Shown: positions 17,947 through 26,786 of the stretch, in pieces
Layout: each line of letters opens with the position of its first letter
Numbering within the stretch: the stretch's first letter is position 1
Assembly (NCBI GenBank): GCA_018241405.1
Contig: JAFEDY010000012.1
Span: 62,001 to 126,000, forward strand
Direction of reading: 5' to 3'
DNA length: 64,000 bases
Origin: Pseudomonadota bacterium
GTDB lineage: Bacteria > Pseudomonadota > Gammaproteobacteria > Burkholderiales > Burkholderiaceae_C
The notes under the pieces: generated by a model
Database searches by the model: none
Told to the model about the DNA's origin: nothing
What the model saw: the letters and a program-made list of their open reading frames with translations, nothing else
Made by a program: the position numbers and the translations under genes

Positions 17947-18369
17947 ATGTACAAGAATCTATTTTTGATAGCTGCCAGCGCTTGCCTGGTAAGCGCTTGC
18001 ACCCAAAATCCCTCAAAACCCGCACGCCCCGCCTGCCCCACGCCCGCCCAGATGGAGCAGCCCGAGCTGATCGGCCGCTGGCAGGCCGACATGCCCGGCC
18101 AGCCCGGCCCCGTGGTGCTGGAGCTGGCGCCCCACCCCGAGTGGGACGGCACGGTCAAGGGCCACATCCTGCGCCCGGGCTTCTCCTCCATCGTGGTGGG
18201 CGACGTGCATGAGGGGCAACTGACCATGGAGGAGTCGCGCGACGGCAAAAGCGTCAGCGGCAACTGGTTGGGCGACGTGGTCGAGGGCAGCTGCGCCCGC
18301 GAGATCCGCGGCGAATGGACCGACGAGGCCGACCGACCGTTTGCCTTCACGCTGCGCAGGCTGCCATGA
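17947..18369 (+). CDS. Small hypothetical lipoprotein
   Basis: 140-aa protein with a short signal peptide and a lipobox LVSAC (Cys near residue 18), hence predicted to be lipid-anchored in an envelope membrane. The mature part is a small beta-rich domain (IGRWQADMPGQPGPVVLEL, GTVKGHILRPGFSSIVVGD) of unknown function. The signal-peptide coding region at 17964-18009 is a copy of a dispersed repeat, so the repeat encodes the export signal. The stop overlaps the start of pldA by 4 bases, suggesting a link to outer-membrane phospholipid processing. Confidence 0.8.
   Translation: MYKNLFLIAASACLVSACTQNPSKPARPACPTPAQMEQPELIGRWQADMPGQPGPVVLELAPHPEWDGTVKGHILRPGFSSIVVGDVHEGQLTMEESRDGKSVSGNWLGDVVEGSCAREIRGEWTDEADRPFAFTLRRLP
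17964..18009 (+). repeat. Dispersed ATAGCTGC-type repeat encoding a lipoprotein signal peptide
   Basis: TTTTTGATAGCTGCCAGCGC continues with a TTGCCTGGTAAGCGCTTG half and CCCAAAAT. This is the best match to the family consensus in the window. It lies in frame at the 5' end of the lipoprotein gene and provides the hydrophobic core and the lipobox. Confidence 0.65.
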
Positions 18370-19487
18370 CGGCATGCCATGCCGCCGGCCTGCTGTTGGC
18401 CATCGCCCTGCCGCTGGCGGCCCAGGAGCCCGCGGCCCCCGGCAGCGCTGCCGGTTGGCGCCAGTGCAGCGCCCTGGTCGACGGCCAGGCGCGCCTGGCC
18501 TGCTTTGACCGCTGGGCCGGCGCGCAGGCCTGGCAGGCACCCGCAGCATCGGCCAGCGATCAAGCCCAGGGCGACGCGGTGACACCGGCGCCCACCGCCA
18601 CCGCCGAGGACGCCCCGGGCAACGGCTGCCGCGGCACCCAGTACACCACCCTGTCGCGCTTCTGGGAACTGGAGGCCGGCACCGACTGCGGACCGCTGCG
18701 CTTTCGCGGCTACCGGCCCATGAGCGTGTCCATCGCGCAGGGCAGCAGCGTCAACCGCCAACCCCAATCGGCCAGCGCGGACCGCAACGCCCCCACGCCC
18801 GTGGACTACCGCAAGACCGAGATGCGCCTGCAGCTGTCGGTGCGCACCAAGCTGGCCCAGGGCCTGCTCACGCACCACGAGCCCGGGCTGCGCGACTCGC
18901 TATGGTTCGGCTACACCCAGCAGTCGTACTGGCAGCTGTTCAGCCCCGGCATCTCGCGCCCCTTCCGCAACACCGACCACGAGCCCGAGTTCATCTACGT
19001 CTACCCCACCACGGCCAACCTGCCCTGGGGCTGGCGCTGGCGCTACAGCGGTGTGGGCCTGGTGCACCAGTCCAACGGCCAGAGCCTGCCGCTGTCACGC
19101 AGCTGGAACCGCCTGTACCTGATGAGCGGCATGGAGCTGGATGACCGCTGGCGCATCACCGGCCGCATCTGGAAGCGCCTGCACGAAAGCGCCGCGGACG
19201 ACGACAACCCCGGCATCAGCAACTACGTGGGCCGGGCCGAGCTGGGCCTGGCCTGGAACCCCAACCCTGACAACACCCTGGCGCTGACCGCGCGCCACTC
19301 GCTCGCCAGCACGGCGCGCGGCTCGCTGCGCCTGGAATGGCTGCAAAGCCTGGGCACCCGCTTCGTCGGCCAGCGCAGCAACCTGCGCCTGCACACGCAG
19401 CTGTTCTCGGGCTATGGCGACAGCCTGGTGGACTACAACCGCCGGCGCACCGTATTCAGCGTGGGCGTGAGTCTGGTGGATTTCTAA
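18366..19487 (+). CDS. pldA: Outer membrane phospholipase A
   Basis: 373-aa OMPLA family protein. A signal peptide (cleavage near AAQEP) is followed by a cysteine-containing low-complexity region (about 25-100) and a 12-strand barrel. The catalytic His-Ser pair is in VHQSNGQSLPLSRSW, and a Ca-binding serine/asparagine region follows; the C-terminus ends in phenylalanine as outer-membrane barrels do. OMPLA hydrolyses phospholipids mislocalised to the outer leaflet. The start ATG overlaps the lipoprotein stop (ATGA). Its TAA stop directly abuts the left end of a palindromic element. Confidence 0.92.
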   Translation: MTACHAAGLLLAIALPLAAQEPAAPGSAAGWRQCSALVDGQARLACFDRWAGAQAWQAPAASASDQAQGDAVTPAPTATAEDAPGNGCRGTQYTTLSRFWELEAGTDCGPLRFRGYRPMSVSIAQGSSVNRQPQSASADRNAPTPVDYRKTEMRLQLSVRTKLAQGLLTHHEPGLRDSLWFGYTQQSYWQLFSPGISRPFRNTDHEPEFIYVYPTTANLPWGWRWRYSGVGLVHQSNGQSLPLSRSWNRLYLMSGMELDDRWRITGRIWKRLHESAADDDNPGISNYVGRAELGLAWNPNPDNTLALTARHSLASTARGSLRLEWLQSLGTRFVGQRSNLRLHTQLFSGYGDSLVDYNRRRTVFSVGVSLVDF

Positions 19488-19753
19488 GAGCGTGTTTACG
19501 ATCTTTTCATGGTGCCCGCAAGGCAGCAAAAAGCCGCAATCCAGGCGCGCGCCGTAGGCCATGCTGGCAGCCTGGGCAAGGTGCGCAACGACGAGTGCGG
19601 CTTTTGGCTGCCTTGCCCGAAGGGTTGCCCTGCAAAAGCAGCGTCTGCGGCGTTGCAAATCCTCGCCGGGCCACCAGCCCGTCTGCGGTTTGCGCCTTGC
19701 AGCCACTGCTTTTGCGGGGCAACGGGCACCATGAAAAGATCATAAACACGCTC
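19488..19753. mobile_element. MITE-like nested palindromic element
   Basis: A 266-bp non-coding element with near-perfect 31-base terminal inverted repeats (19488-19518 and 19723-19753, one mismatch), ending GAGCGTGTTTA...TAAACACGCTC. It is flanked on both sides by TAA (19485-19487 and 19754-19756), a possible 3-bp target duplication that coincides with the pldA stop codon. Inside are two further inverted repeats: 19520-19538 with 19596-19614, and 19625-19641 with 19706-19722, each with one mismatch. It could fold into a three-way junction. No transposase is encoded; it is best read as a miniature element mobilised in trans. Confidence 0.7.
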
Positions 19754-19796
19754 TAACGCCCGTGCAATCTGCCACAGCAGCTACATATGCAATAGC

Positions 19797-19821
19797 AAAA
19801 CGGGCCCTGCGGCCCGTTTTT
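19797..19821. terminator. Bidirectional rho-independent terminator
   Basis: Stem AACGGGCC, loop CTGC, stem GGCCCGTT, followed by a T-run on plus and preceded by an A-run on minus. It lies between the convergent pldA (with its palindromic element) and universal stress gene, serving both. Confidence 0.8.
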
Positions 19822-19834
19822 CTACTTGTGCGCT

Positions 19835-20308
19835 TCAAGCCTCCTCATCGTCATCGTCGTCCAGCAGCTCCTGCGGCTCGGCGTGCTTGACCACGGTGAC
19901 CGGCACCGGGCAGTGGTGCACCAGGTCCTGCGACACCGAGCCCAGCCAGGCGCCGCGCAGGCCGCCCATGCCGCGGGCGCCGACGATGAGCGCGTCGCAG
20001 CCGCAGCGCTCCACCATGTCCACCAGGGTGGCGGCGGGCGAGCCCAGGCCGATCTCGGTCTCGTAGGGCACGCCCGCGGCATCCGCCAGCGCCACGGCCG
20101 AGGCCAGCAGGTCCTGCCCGGCCTCGACGCTGGCGGCGGCCACCATGTCGGCGCCGCGCGTGGCCAGCTCCATGAAGCTGGCCTCCTCCTGCACATGGCC
20201 CAGCACCAGCGTGGCCTGCAGGCCGCCGCGGCGCATCAGCATCAGGCCGTGGCGCACGGCGTCCAGTGCCAGTTCCGAGCCATCAACGGCGATCATGATT
20301 CTCAGCAT
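19835..20308 (-). CDS. Universal stress protein (UspA family)
   Basis: 157-aa single-domain Usp fold protein, cytosolic. It has the N-terminal IMIAVDGSELA strand and the ATP-binding motif GARGMGGLRGAWLGSVS (G2xG9xGS type) near residues 113-129, so it belongs to the nucleotide-binding subgroup. The acidic tail with five aspartates (DDDDDEE) at the C-terminus is unusual. Usp proteins support survival under stress and starvation. Divergent from tgt with an 84-base gap; a terminator follows. Confidence 0.93.
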   Translation of the reverse strand: MLRIMIAVDGSELALDAVRHGLMLMRRGGLQATLVLGHVQEEASFMELATRGADMVAAASVEAGQDLLASAVALADAAGVPYETEIGLGSPAATLVDMVERCGCDALIVGARGMGGLRGAWLGSVSQDLVHHCPVPVTVVKHAEPQELLDDDDDEEA

Positions 20309-20350
20309 GGCGGTTTTCCTCCTTGGGTGGCTTCAATGAGGCCAGTGTAG

Positions 20351-21568
<1,218 letters not shown>

Positions 21569-21638
21569 CCTCAAACTAAAAAACGACAATTGCCAGCAAC
21601 AGGCCTGACCCATCGTCCATTGCCACCATGCCCCTCTG

Positions 21639-23090
21639 ATGCCATTTCGCGCACGCCCCTCGACCCAAGCCCCGGCGCCCCGCTCCAGCCTCTGGCTCGG
21701 GCGGCTGACGCTGGTGGCCTGTGTGGTGCTGGCCTGCCTGGCAGGCATTTTCAGCCGCCCGGTGGGCTACCTGGCGGCCTTCTGGCCCGCCAATGCCGTC
21801 TTGCTCGGCCTGATGCTGCGCCGGCCGCACTGGGCCAGGTCCTGGAGCAGTTGGCCGCTGGCCCTGGCGGCCTACGTGGCCACCGATATGGCCATGGGCG
21901 CGCCCTGGACCAAGGCGCTGGGGCTGAATCTTGCCAACATTGCAGGGGTCGCCTTGGGTTGGTGGTGCCTGGCACGCCAGAGCGAGGATGTGGTGCGCTT
22001 GCGCGTGTCGCGCTCGGTGCTGTACCTGTTCAGCGCTTGTCTGCTGGCCGGCACCACCAGCGCGCTGCTGGGCAGCGCAGTGACGCGGCAAAGTTTCGAC
22101 CATCGCTTTGTCCTGGCATTCTCGCGCTGGCTGGCAACGGAGCTGTCCAGCTACATGCTGATACTGCCCATGGTGTTGGCCGCACCCGACGGCTGGCTGT
22201 GGCGCTGGCGCCCCGACTGGCGCCAGCATGGCTGGCAGGGCGCGCTACCCCTGTTGGCCCTGGTGGTGCTGCAGTCCTTTGCCGCATGGTATGGCGGGCC
22301 GGGCGCACTCGGTTTTTCCATGCCGGCGCTGGTGTGGTGCGCCATGACCTATGGGGTGTTCGCCACAGCCGTGCTCAACTTCCTGGCCGGCAGCTGGATG
22401 ACAGCGTTGATCTCCATGGGTGCCTTCGGCAACACGTCCGAACACACGCCGCTGGTGGTTTCGCTGCGCCTGGGCATTGCCATGCTGTCGCTTGCCCCCC
22501 TGGCGGTGGCCTGCACCTATGCCACGCGGCAACGCGCATTGGCGCAGCTCAACCACTGGGTGAACCACGACTTTCTGACCGGCACGCTCTCGCGCCGCGC
22601 GCTGCTGGAGCGCGGCGCCAAGATGCTTGAATCCATGCGCAATCACGCGTGCCCATTGGCGCTGCTGATGGTGGATCTGGACCATTTCAAGATCATCAAC
22701 GACCGCCACGGCCATGCACAGGGTGACCTGGTTCTGCAGCAGCTGGTGCAGCAGGCGCGCCAGCTGCTGCGCCCGGAGGACATCCTGGGCCGCCTGGGCG
22801 GTGAGGAATTTGCCGTGCTGCTGCCAAACACCACGCTGGAGCACGCGCACCGCATTGCCGAGCGGCTGTGCGGGCAGCTCAGCACCCACCCCGTGACGCT
22901 CAGCGACGGCACGCAATTGACCGTGACCTGCAGCATCGGCGTGCATGGCAGCAATCCCCCTGCCGAAGGCGAGACGCTGAGCCACTGGCTGTCCTGCGCA
23001 GACCAGGCGCTCTACCGTGCCAAGGCTTCTGGGCGCAACCAGGTGCAGGCCTATCGCGCCGGCATGGCCCCCCTGCCCGCCGCACTCTGA
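21639..23090 (+). CDS. MASE1-type membrane diguanylate cyclase
   Basis: 483-aa protein. The first 290 residues form about eight transmembrane helices of MASE1 type (GYLAAFWPANAVLLGLML near 40). The C-terminal GGDEF domain has HDFLTGTLSRR, a GGEEF active site near residues 387-391, and an RPED inhibitory I-site five residues before it, so product feedback by cyclic-di-GMP is expected. No EAL domain. It likely senses an envelope or periplasmic signal. Convergent with a zinc-ribbon membrane protein, 12 bases between stops. Confidence 0.93.
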   Translation: MPFRARPSTQAPAPRSSLWLGRLTLVACVVLACLAGIFSRPVGYLAAFWPANAVLLGLMLRRPHWARSWSSWPLALAAYVATDMAMGAPWTKALGLNLANIAGVALGWWCLARQSEDVVRLRVSRSVLYLFSACLLAGTTSALLGSAVTRQSFDHRFVLAFSRWLATELSSYMLILPMVLAAPDGWLWRWRPDWRQHGWQGALPLLALVVLQSFAAWYGGPGALGFSMPALVWCAMTYGVFATAVLNFLAGSWMTALISMGAFGNTSEHTPLVVSLRLGIAMLSLAPLAVACTYATRQRALAQLNHWVNHDFLTGTLSRRALLERGAKMLESMRNHACPLALLMVDLDHFKIINDRHGHAQGDLVLQQLVQQARQLLRPEDILGRLGGEEFAVLLPNTTLEHAHRIAERLCGQLSTHPVTLSDGTQLTVTCSIGVHGSNPPAEGETLSHWLSCADQALYRAKASGRNQVQAYRAGMAPLPAAL

Positions 23091-23102
23091 GCGGCGACAC
23101 GC

Positions 23103-24158
23103 TCAGGCACCGCCTGGCGTGGCGGAAGGGGCCGCCGTGCCGCAGGCATGGCAGAACCTGGCAAACGCGCTCTTGCGCGTGCTGCACTGGCCGCAGTGGT
23201 CAAACAGGCCTATGCCGCAATGCGGGCAGAAGTCGATCTTGTCGTTCTTCGCATCCACCGGCCGCTCGCAGCCCGGGCACACGCCCTTGGCCAGGCGCGC
23301 CAGGGCCACGTCGTATCCCAGTTCCTGGCGGCGCTGCTGGTCGGGCTTGGCCTCGGCCTGCTTCTGCCGCTCCAGATAGCGGTTCAGCGCCACGATGGCA
23401 TAGCGCCCCACCAGCGCCGTGAGGGCAATGCCGACGATGTAGCGCACATAGCCGCCATAGCTCGGCAGGTAGGGCACCAGCTCCACGAAGAACGCGAACA
23501 GCGCAAAGAAGATGAAGCCCCAGACAAAGGGCCACCAGGTGCCCTTGCGCTGCTTGACGAACAGCCAGCCGGCGATGACCAGCAGCGGCAGCGTGAGCGC
23601 CAGACGGTAGAGAAAGACGCGCAGCTCCACCCGGCGCTGCTCGGCCGCCAGCCTCGTGCGGCCGTCCTGCTCCAGCTCGCCCAGGCGCCGCTGCGCAGCC
23701 TGGGCGCCCTGGCGCGCATCGAGCAGCGCCTGCTGCTGCGCCTGCACGGCCTGCTGTGCCTTGAGCTCTGCCGCCTTGAGCGTGTCGAGCGCGCGGGTGC
23801 GGGCCAGCACCTCGGGGTCATGCTCGGCACGCTGCGTGGCGCTGCGCGCGGCCAGCCAGTTGGCATAGCCCTCGCGCTCGGCCTGCGTCTCGCTGCGCGC
23901 CCTGGCATGCTGCAGCTGGGCCTGCTCCAGCGCCGCCTGCGCGGCCTGCTCTGCCTCGCGCGCGCCCTTGACCTGGTCGCGCAGCGGCCCGGCCGCACCC
24001 TTGTCGAGGAAGTCGTCCAGCACCAGCGGCCGCTCCACCTTGGGCAGGTCGCCCACGATGGTGCCGCCCAGGCCGATCAAAAAACTGGCGAACACCAGCG
24101 CCACCAGCCACAGGCCGCGGCGAAACCACTTTTCCGATAAACGCAATGCCTTGCCCAT
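23103..24158 (-). CDS. Membrane protein with coiled coil and C-terminal double zinc ribbon
   Basis: 351-aa protein without an assigned function. One helix near residues 17-36 is followed by a long charged coiled coil (about 55-175, rich in Ala, Gln, Glu), then three membrane segments (about 185-265). The C-terminus has two CxxC zinc ribbons: CPGC...CPHC and CGQC...CHAC. Homologues in Comamonadaceae are usually listed as zinc-ribbon proteins. The arrangement suggests a membrane sensor or scaffold with a cytosolic metal-binding tail. It stands alone, with a dispersed repeat just upstream of the start. Confidence 0.75.
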   Translation of the reverse strand: MGKALRLSEKWFRRGLWLVALVFASFLIGLGGTIVGDLPKVERPLVLDDFLDKGAAGPLRDQVKGAREAEQAAQAALEQAQLQHARARSETQAEREGYANWLAARSATQRAEHDPEVLARTRALDTLKAAELKAQQAVQAQQQALLDARQGAQAAQRRLGELEQDGRTRLAAEQRRVELRVFLYRLALTLPLLVIAGWLFVKQRKGTWWPFVWGFIFFALFAFFVELVPYLPSYGGYVRYIVGIALTALVGRYAIVALNRYLERQKQAEAKPDQQRRQELGYDVALARLAKGVCPGCERPVDAKNDKIDFCPHCGIGLFDHCGQCSTRKSAFARFCHACGTAAPSATPGGA

Positions 24159-24183
24159 ATTGCCCTCCCCTTGATTACTATTT

Positions 24184-24231
24184 GTTTGATAGCTGCTTGC
24201 GCACTATACAAGGGCGCTGCAACCGGTTTTT
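24184..24231 (+). repeat. Dispersed ATAGCTGC-type repeat upstream of the zinc-ribbon gene
   Basis: TTTGATAGCTGCTTGCGCAC followed by AAGGGCGCTGCAACC matches the family consensus. It sits in the intergenic space between two divergent genes and may overlap their promoters. Confidence 0.6.
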
Positions 24232-24279
24232 ACCTAAAACGCGCTTACCCGCCCCGGCGCGAGGCGCACAATGCCCGCC

Positions 24280-24693
24280 ATGAGCACAGACCCCACCGCA
24301 ACCGTCCCCTGGCAGCGCATCGTCGCCGACGTGGCCGACGCGCTGATCTACGCCGACCGCGAGGGCGTCATCCGCGCCTGGAACCCCGCTGCCACGGCGC
24401 TGTTCGGCTTTGCCGAGGCCGAGGCGCTGGGCCAGAGCCTGGACCTGATCATCCCCACGCACCTGCGCGAGGCCCATTGGCGCGGCTTCGACCGGGCCAT
24501 TGCGCGCGGCCACTGCAGCCGCGAGGTGCGCACCACGCGCGGCACGCACAAGGACGGGCGCAAGCTCTACGTGGACATGAGCTTTTGCGTGGTTACCGAC
24601 GGCGCCGGCCAGTCCCTGGGCTCGGCCGCCATGGCGCGCGACGTGACCTCGCGCTACCTGGCGGAGCTGGAGCGGCGCAAGGCGGGCGGATAA
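24280..24693 (+). CDS. Stand-alone PAS-domain protein
   Basis: 137-aa cytosolic protein made of a single PAS domain (about residues 10-130), with DALIYADREGVIRAWNPAA and FGFAEAEALGQSLDLIIP as typical elements, and a PAC-like end VTSRYLAELERR. There is no output domain, so it may act as a small sensor that binds a partner. The start MSTDPT is 8 bases after a CACAAT box, suggesting a leaderless message; an in-frame ATG 9 bases upstream is an alternative. Homologues occur as single-domain PAS proteins; ligand unknown. Confidence 0.85.
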   Translation: MSTDPTATVPWQRIVADVADALIYADREGVIRAWNPAATALFGFAEAEALGQSLDLIIPTHLREAHWRGFDRAIARGHCSREVRTTRGTHKDGRKLYVDMSFCVVTDGAGQSLGSAAMARDVTSRYLAELERRKAGG

Positions 24694-24721
24694 GGCTGTC
24701 AGCGCCCGCCTATGGCAAACA

Positions 24722-24768
24722 CAAAGCACTCTAGCGCAATGCCGGTGGTCGTTGGCAGCTATCAAATA
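24722..24768 (-). repeat. Dispersed ATAGCTGC-type repeat between convergent PAS and DUF2145 genes
   Basis: On the minus strand TTTGATAGCTGCCAACG is followed by GGCATTGCGCTAGAG. It fits the family start and second-half pattern with some divergence. It lies in the 88-base convergent gap, where it could form the transcript end. Confidence 0.55.
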
Positions 24769-24781
24769 CATACCGCACCCC

Positions 24782-25573
24782 TCACTGCACCAGCCGCTGC
24801 GGCGCCGCCGTCAGGCGTGCGGCCTGGAGCCAGGCCAGGGCCGAATCCACCGTGACGGTCTCTATGCGGTCGGCAAAGCGTTTCTCGGGCGGGTGGTCGT
24901 CAAACGCCACATTCGCCGCCGTCATGCGCCCGCCCAGCCGCGTGAGCGGCCCGATTTTGAGCACCGTCGGCGCATAGCCCTTGAAGCGCAGCCAAGCCTG
25001 GGCCTGCGCGCGCGTGCGCACCGTATCGGGCTCCATGGCCGCGGCCAGCGTCTCCAGCGCCCATTGGTTGGACTGCTGGTAGCGCTGGCCCCAGGCGTAG
25101 CTGACCATGCTGTAGGGCGCGTGCTGCAGCAGCGTGGTGCGCGCGCCATCTTGCAGCAGGGCCAGCAGGCGCTGCTGCACCTCGGGCGTGGGCACGGCCC
25201 ACACGGCCTCGTAGCGCCACAGGTCGTCCAGAAAGAATTCGCCCAGGCCCTGGCGGTACAGGTAGCCGCGATCCGTGCCGCAGTCGTTGAGCTTGTGCGC
25301 CACGCGCCAGGGGCCTTCCGCAGTCTTGTAGGCCCAGCCCAGGTGCGAATAGCGCAGGCCGTAGGCCGACAAATCCTGCCCCGCACGCGCCAGCAGCACC
25401 ACGCGGGCGCCGCTGTCATCCAGCGCGCGCGCCGTGCTGGCCGCCAGCTGCATGCCGCGCTCTATGGTCTGCACGCTGGGGCCGTGCTGCTCGCAGGATC
25501 GCCCCGCCTGCGCCCCGCCGGCCGCCAGCAAGGCCGCGACCGCAATCACGCCAAGAATGCATCGCATGGTCAC
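24782..25573 (-). CDS. DUF2145-family exported protein
   Basis: 263-aa protein with a signal peptide (about 1-23, cleavage at AQA-GRS). The mature chain has motifs of DUF2145 (DLSAYGLRYSHLGWAYK, YRQGLGEFFLDDLWRYEA, QHAPYSMVSYAWG). A histidine and conserved cysteine pattern could suggest an NlpC/P60-like fold, but this is not shown. Function unknown. The start overlaps the upstream small exported protein by 4 bases, so the two are translated together and probably work together. Confidence 0.85.
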   Translation of the reverse strand: MTMRCILGVIAVAALLAAGGAQAGRSCEQHGPSVQTIERGMQLAASTARALDDSGARVVLLARAGQDLSAYGLRYSHLGWAYKTAEGPWRVAHKLNDCGTDRGYLYRQGLGEFFLDDLWRYEAVWAVPTPEVQQRLLALLQDGARTTLLQHAPYSMVSYAWGQRYQQSNQWALETLAAAMEPDTVRTRAQAQAWLRFKGYAPTVLKIGPLTRLGGRMTAANVAFDDHPPEKRFADRIETVTVDSALAWLQAARLTAAPQRLVQ

Positions 25574-26025
25574 AGCCTTTCGTTGTAGAGCAGCGCGCGG
25601 CCCAGGGCATTGGGCACAAAGGCCAGCACCTCGCCCGCGGCCGACAGGATGACGCCCGTGGCTATCACGCTGCAGCTGACCACCGTGCCCACGCCATGGG
25701 CCGCGGCCGTGGCGGCGCGGCCCGACAGCTCGACACTCACGCGCGCACCGTCCGAGGCGCGCTCCAGCACATACACGGTGGAGAGCGCCGACACCTGCAC
25801 GGCCTGCACCGTCAGCACCGCACCGGCCACCGACAGCGCCGCCGGCAACACCACCACCGCCCCCGCCGCAGCCGAGGCAACGCCCGTGGACGCCACCACG
25901 GACGCCACGGGCAGCAGCGACAGGGCGGCGGACGCCTCGCTCTGCGCCTGGGCCGGCGCGCCCCAGGCCAGGCTGAAGGCCATGGCCGCAGCGGCCAGGC
26001 TCTTGTGAATGGCATGCATCTTCAT
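25570..26025 (-). CDS. Small exported hydrophobic protein paired with DUF2145
   Basis: 151-aa protein with a signal peptide (1-28, APAQAQ cleavage). The rest is very rich in alanine and valine (repeated VVASTGVASAAAGAVVV-like runs) with several hydrophobic stretches and a single strand-like charged segment, so it could be membrane- or envelope-associated. GAGGAG ribosome site 6 bases before the chosen start MKMHAIHK supports it over the longer frame. The stop overlaps the DUF2145 gene by 4 bases. No function is recognised. Confidence 0.75.
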   Translation of the reverse strand: MKMHAIHKSLAAAAMAFSLAWGAPAQAQSEASAALSLLPVASVVASTGVASAAAGAVVVLPAALSVAGAVLTVQAVQVSALSTVYVLERASDGARVSVELSGRAATAAAHGVGTVVSCSVIATGVILSAAGEVLAFVPNALGRALLYNERL

Positions 26026-26056
26026 GCTTGGCTCCTCGGCTTGCAGTGGGAAACGC

Positions 26057-26527
26057 TCAGGCTTCATGACCGGCTTCACGGCTGGCCTCGCGGCGCCCCT
26101 GCAGGCGGGCATCCAGCAGATCGGCCTCGTGGCGGTCGCGCAGCATCTTGGCCAGGGTGAAGGCGGTGGTGATGAGATAGAGCCAGCTCACGCCCAGAAA
26201 GGCCTTGTAGGTCGGGTTCACCTCCATGCCCCACAGCCCCCAGCCGGTGAGCAGCATGGCGGTGGCAAAGCCGCCCCAGACCACCAGCTTCCACAGCGGC
26301 GTGTCCCCGCTGGGAGCCTCCTGGCTGTCGCGCACAAATTTGGCCAGGGCAAACGCCGTGGACAGGCAGAACACATAGCCCATGAACATGAAGGCGCGTG
26401 CCAGCGGCTCGCCCGGCAGCCAGGCCAGGCCCACGGCGCACAGGCCCAGGGCGAGCACGAACGAGATCCAGACCTGGAGCTGCCAGGCGCGGGTGTCACG
26501 TGCAATGGGGTAGGAAAGTTTGTGCAT
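26057..26527 (-). CDS. YiaA/YiaB-type inner membrane protein
   Basis: 156-aa protein with two copies of the yiaA/B two-helix domain: first WISFVLALGLCAVGL with MGYVFCLSTAFALAKFVRD, second ending VSWLYLITTAFTLAKMLRD. Four transmembrane helices are expected. The family has no established role. The start MHKLSYPIA has an AGAGGG site upstream; an earlier ATG at 26557 is possible. It is followed 31 bases downstream by the DUF2145 pair, so the three may form one transcript. Divergent from the SLAC1-type transporter. Confidence 0.8.
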   Translation of the reverse strand: MHKLSYPIARDTRAWQLQVWISFVLALGLCAVGLAWLPGEPLARAFMFMGYVFCLSTAFALAKFVRDSQEAPSGDTPLWKLVVWGGFATAMLLTGWGLWGMEVNPTYKAFLGVSWLYLITTAFTLAKMLRDRHEADLLDARLQGRREASREAGHEA

Positions 26528-26628
26528 GCTTGCGGCCCTCTTGGGTAGGTGGAACATGGGCGTCATGGTGGTGCCCGCAGTTGTCAATCAGGGCAATAAC
26601 TTCCACCCATGCTATTTCATGAGACACA

Positions 26629-26649
26629 AAGTATCTTTAAACGATACTT
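26629..26649. promoter_or_regulatory. Palindromic operator candidate GTATC-N7-GATAC upstream of the SLAC1-type gene
   Basis: AAGTATC-TTTAAAC-GATACTT, seven-base perfect arms, lying in the 259-base divergent region between the YiaA and SLAC1-type genes. The same core GTATC-N7-GATAC recurs at 29822-29838 before an XRE regulator gene. A common regulator is a plausible inference. Confidence 0.5.
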
Positions 26650-26786
26650 ATCAACCCACCTGACCGAGCAGCCGCTTGACCGGGAGGCTGCGAGCCCGGC
26701 ACCTGCAACCCATACACTCACAACCCGACCGAATGGGCGGGGATGCGCATCCACCGCCCGGGCGCATACCACTGGAGGCTTGCAGC

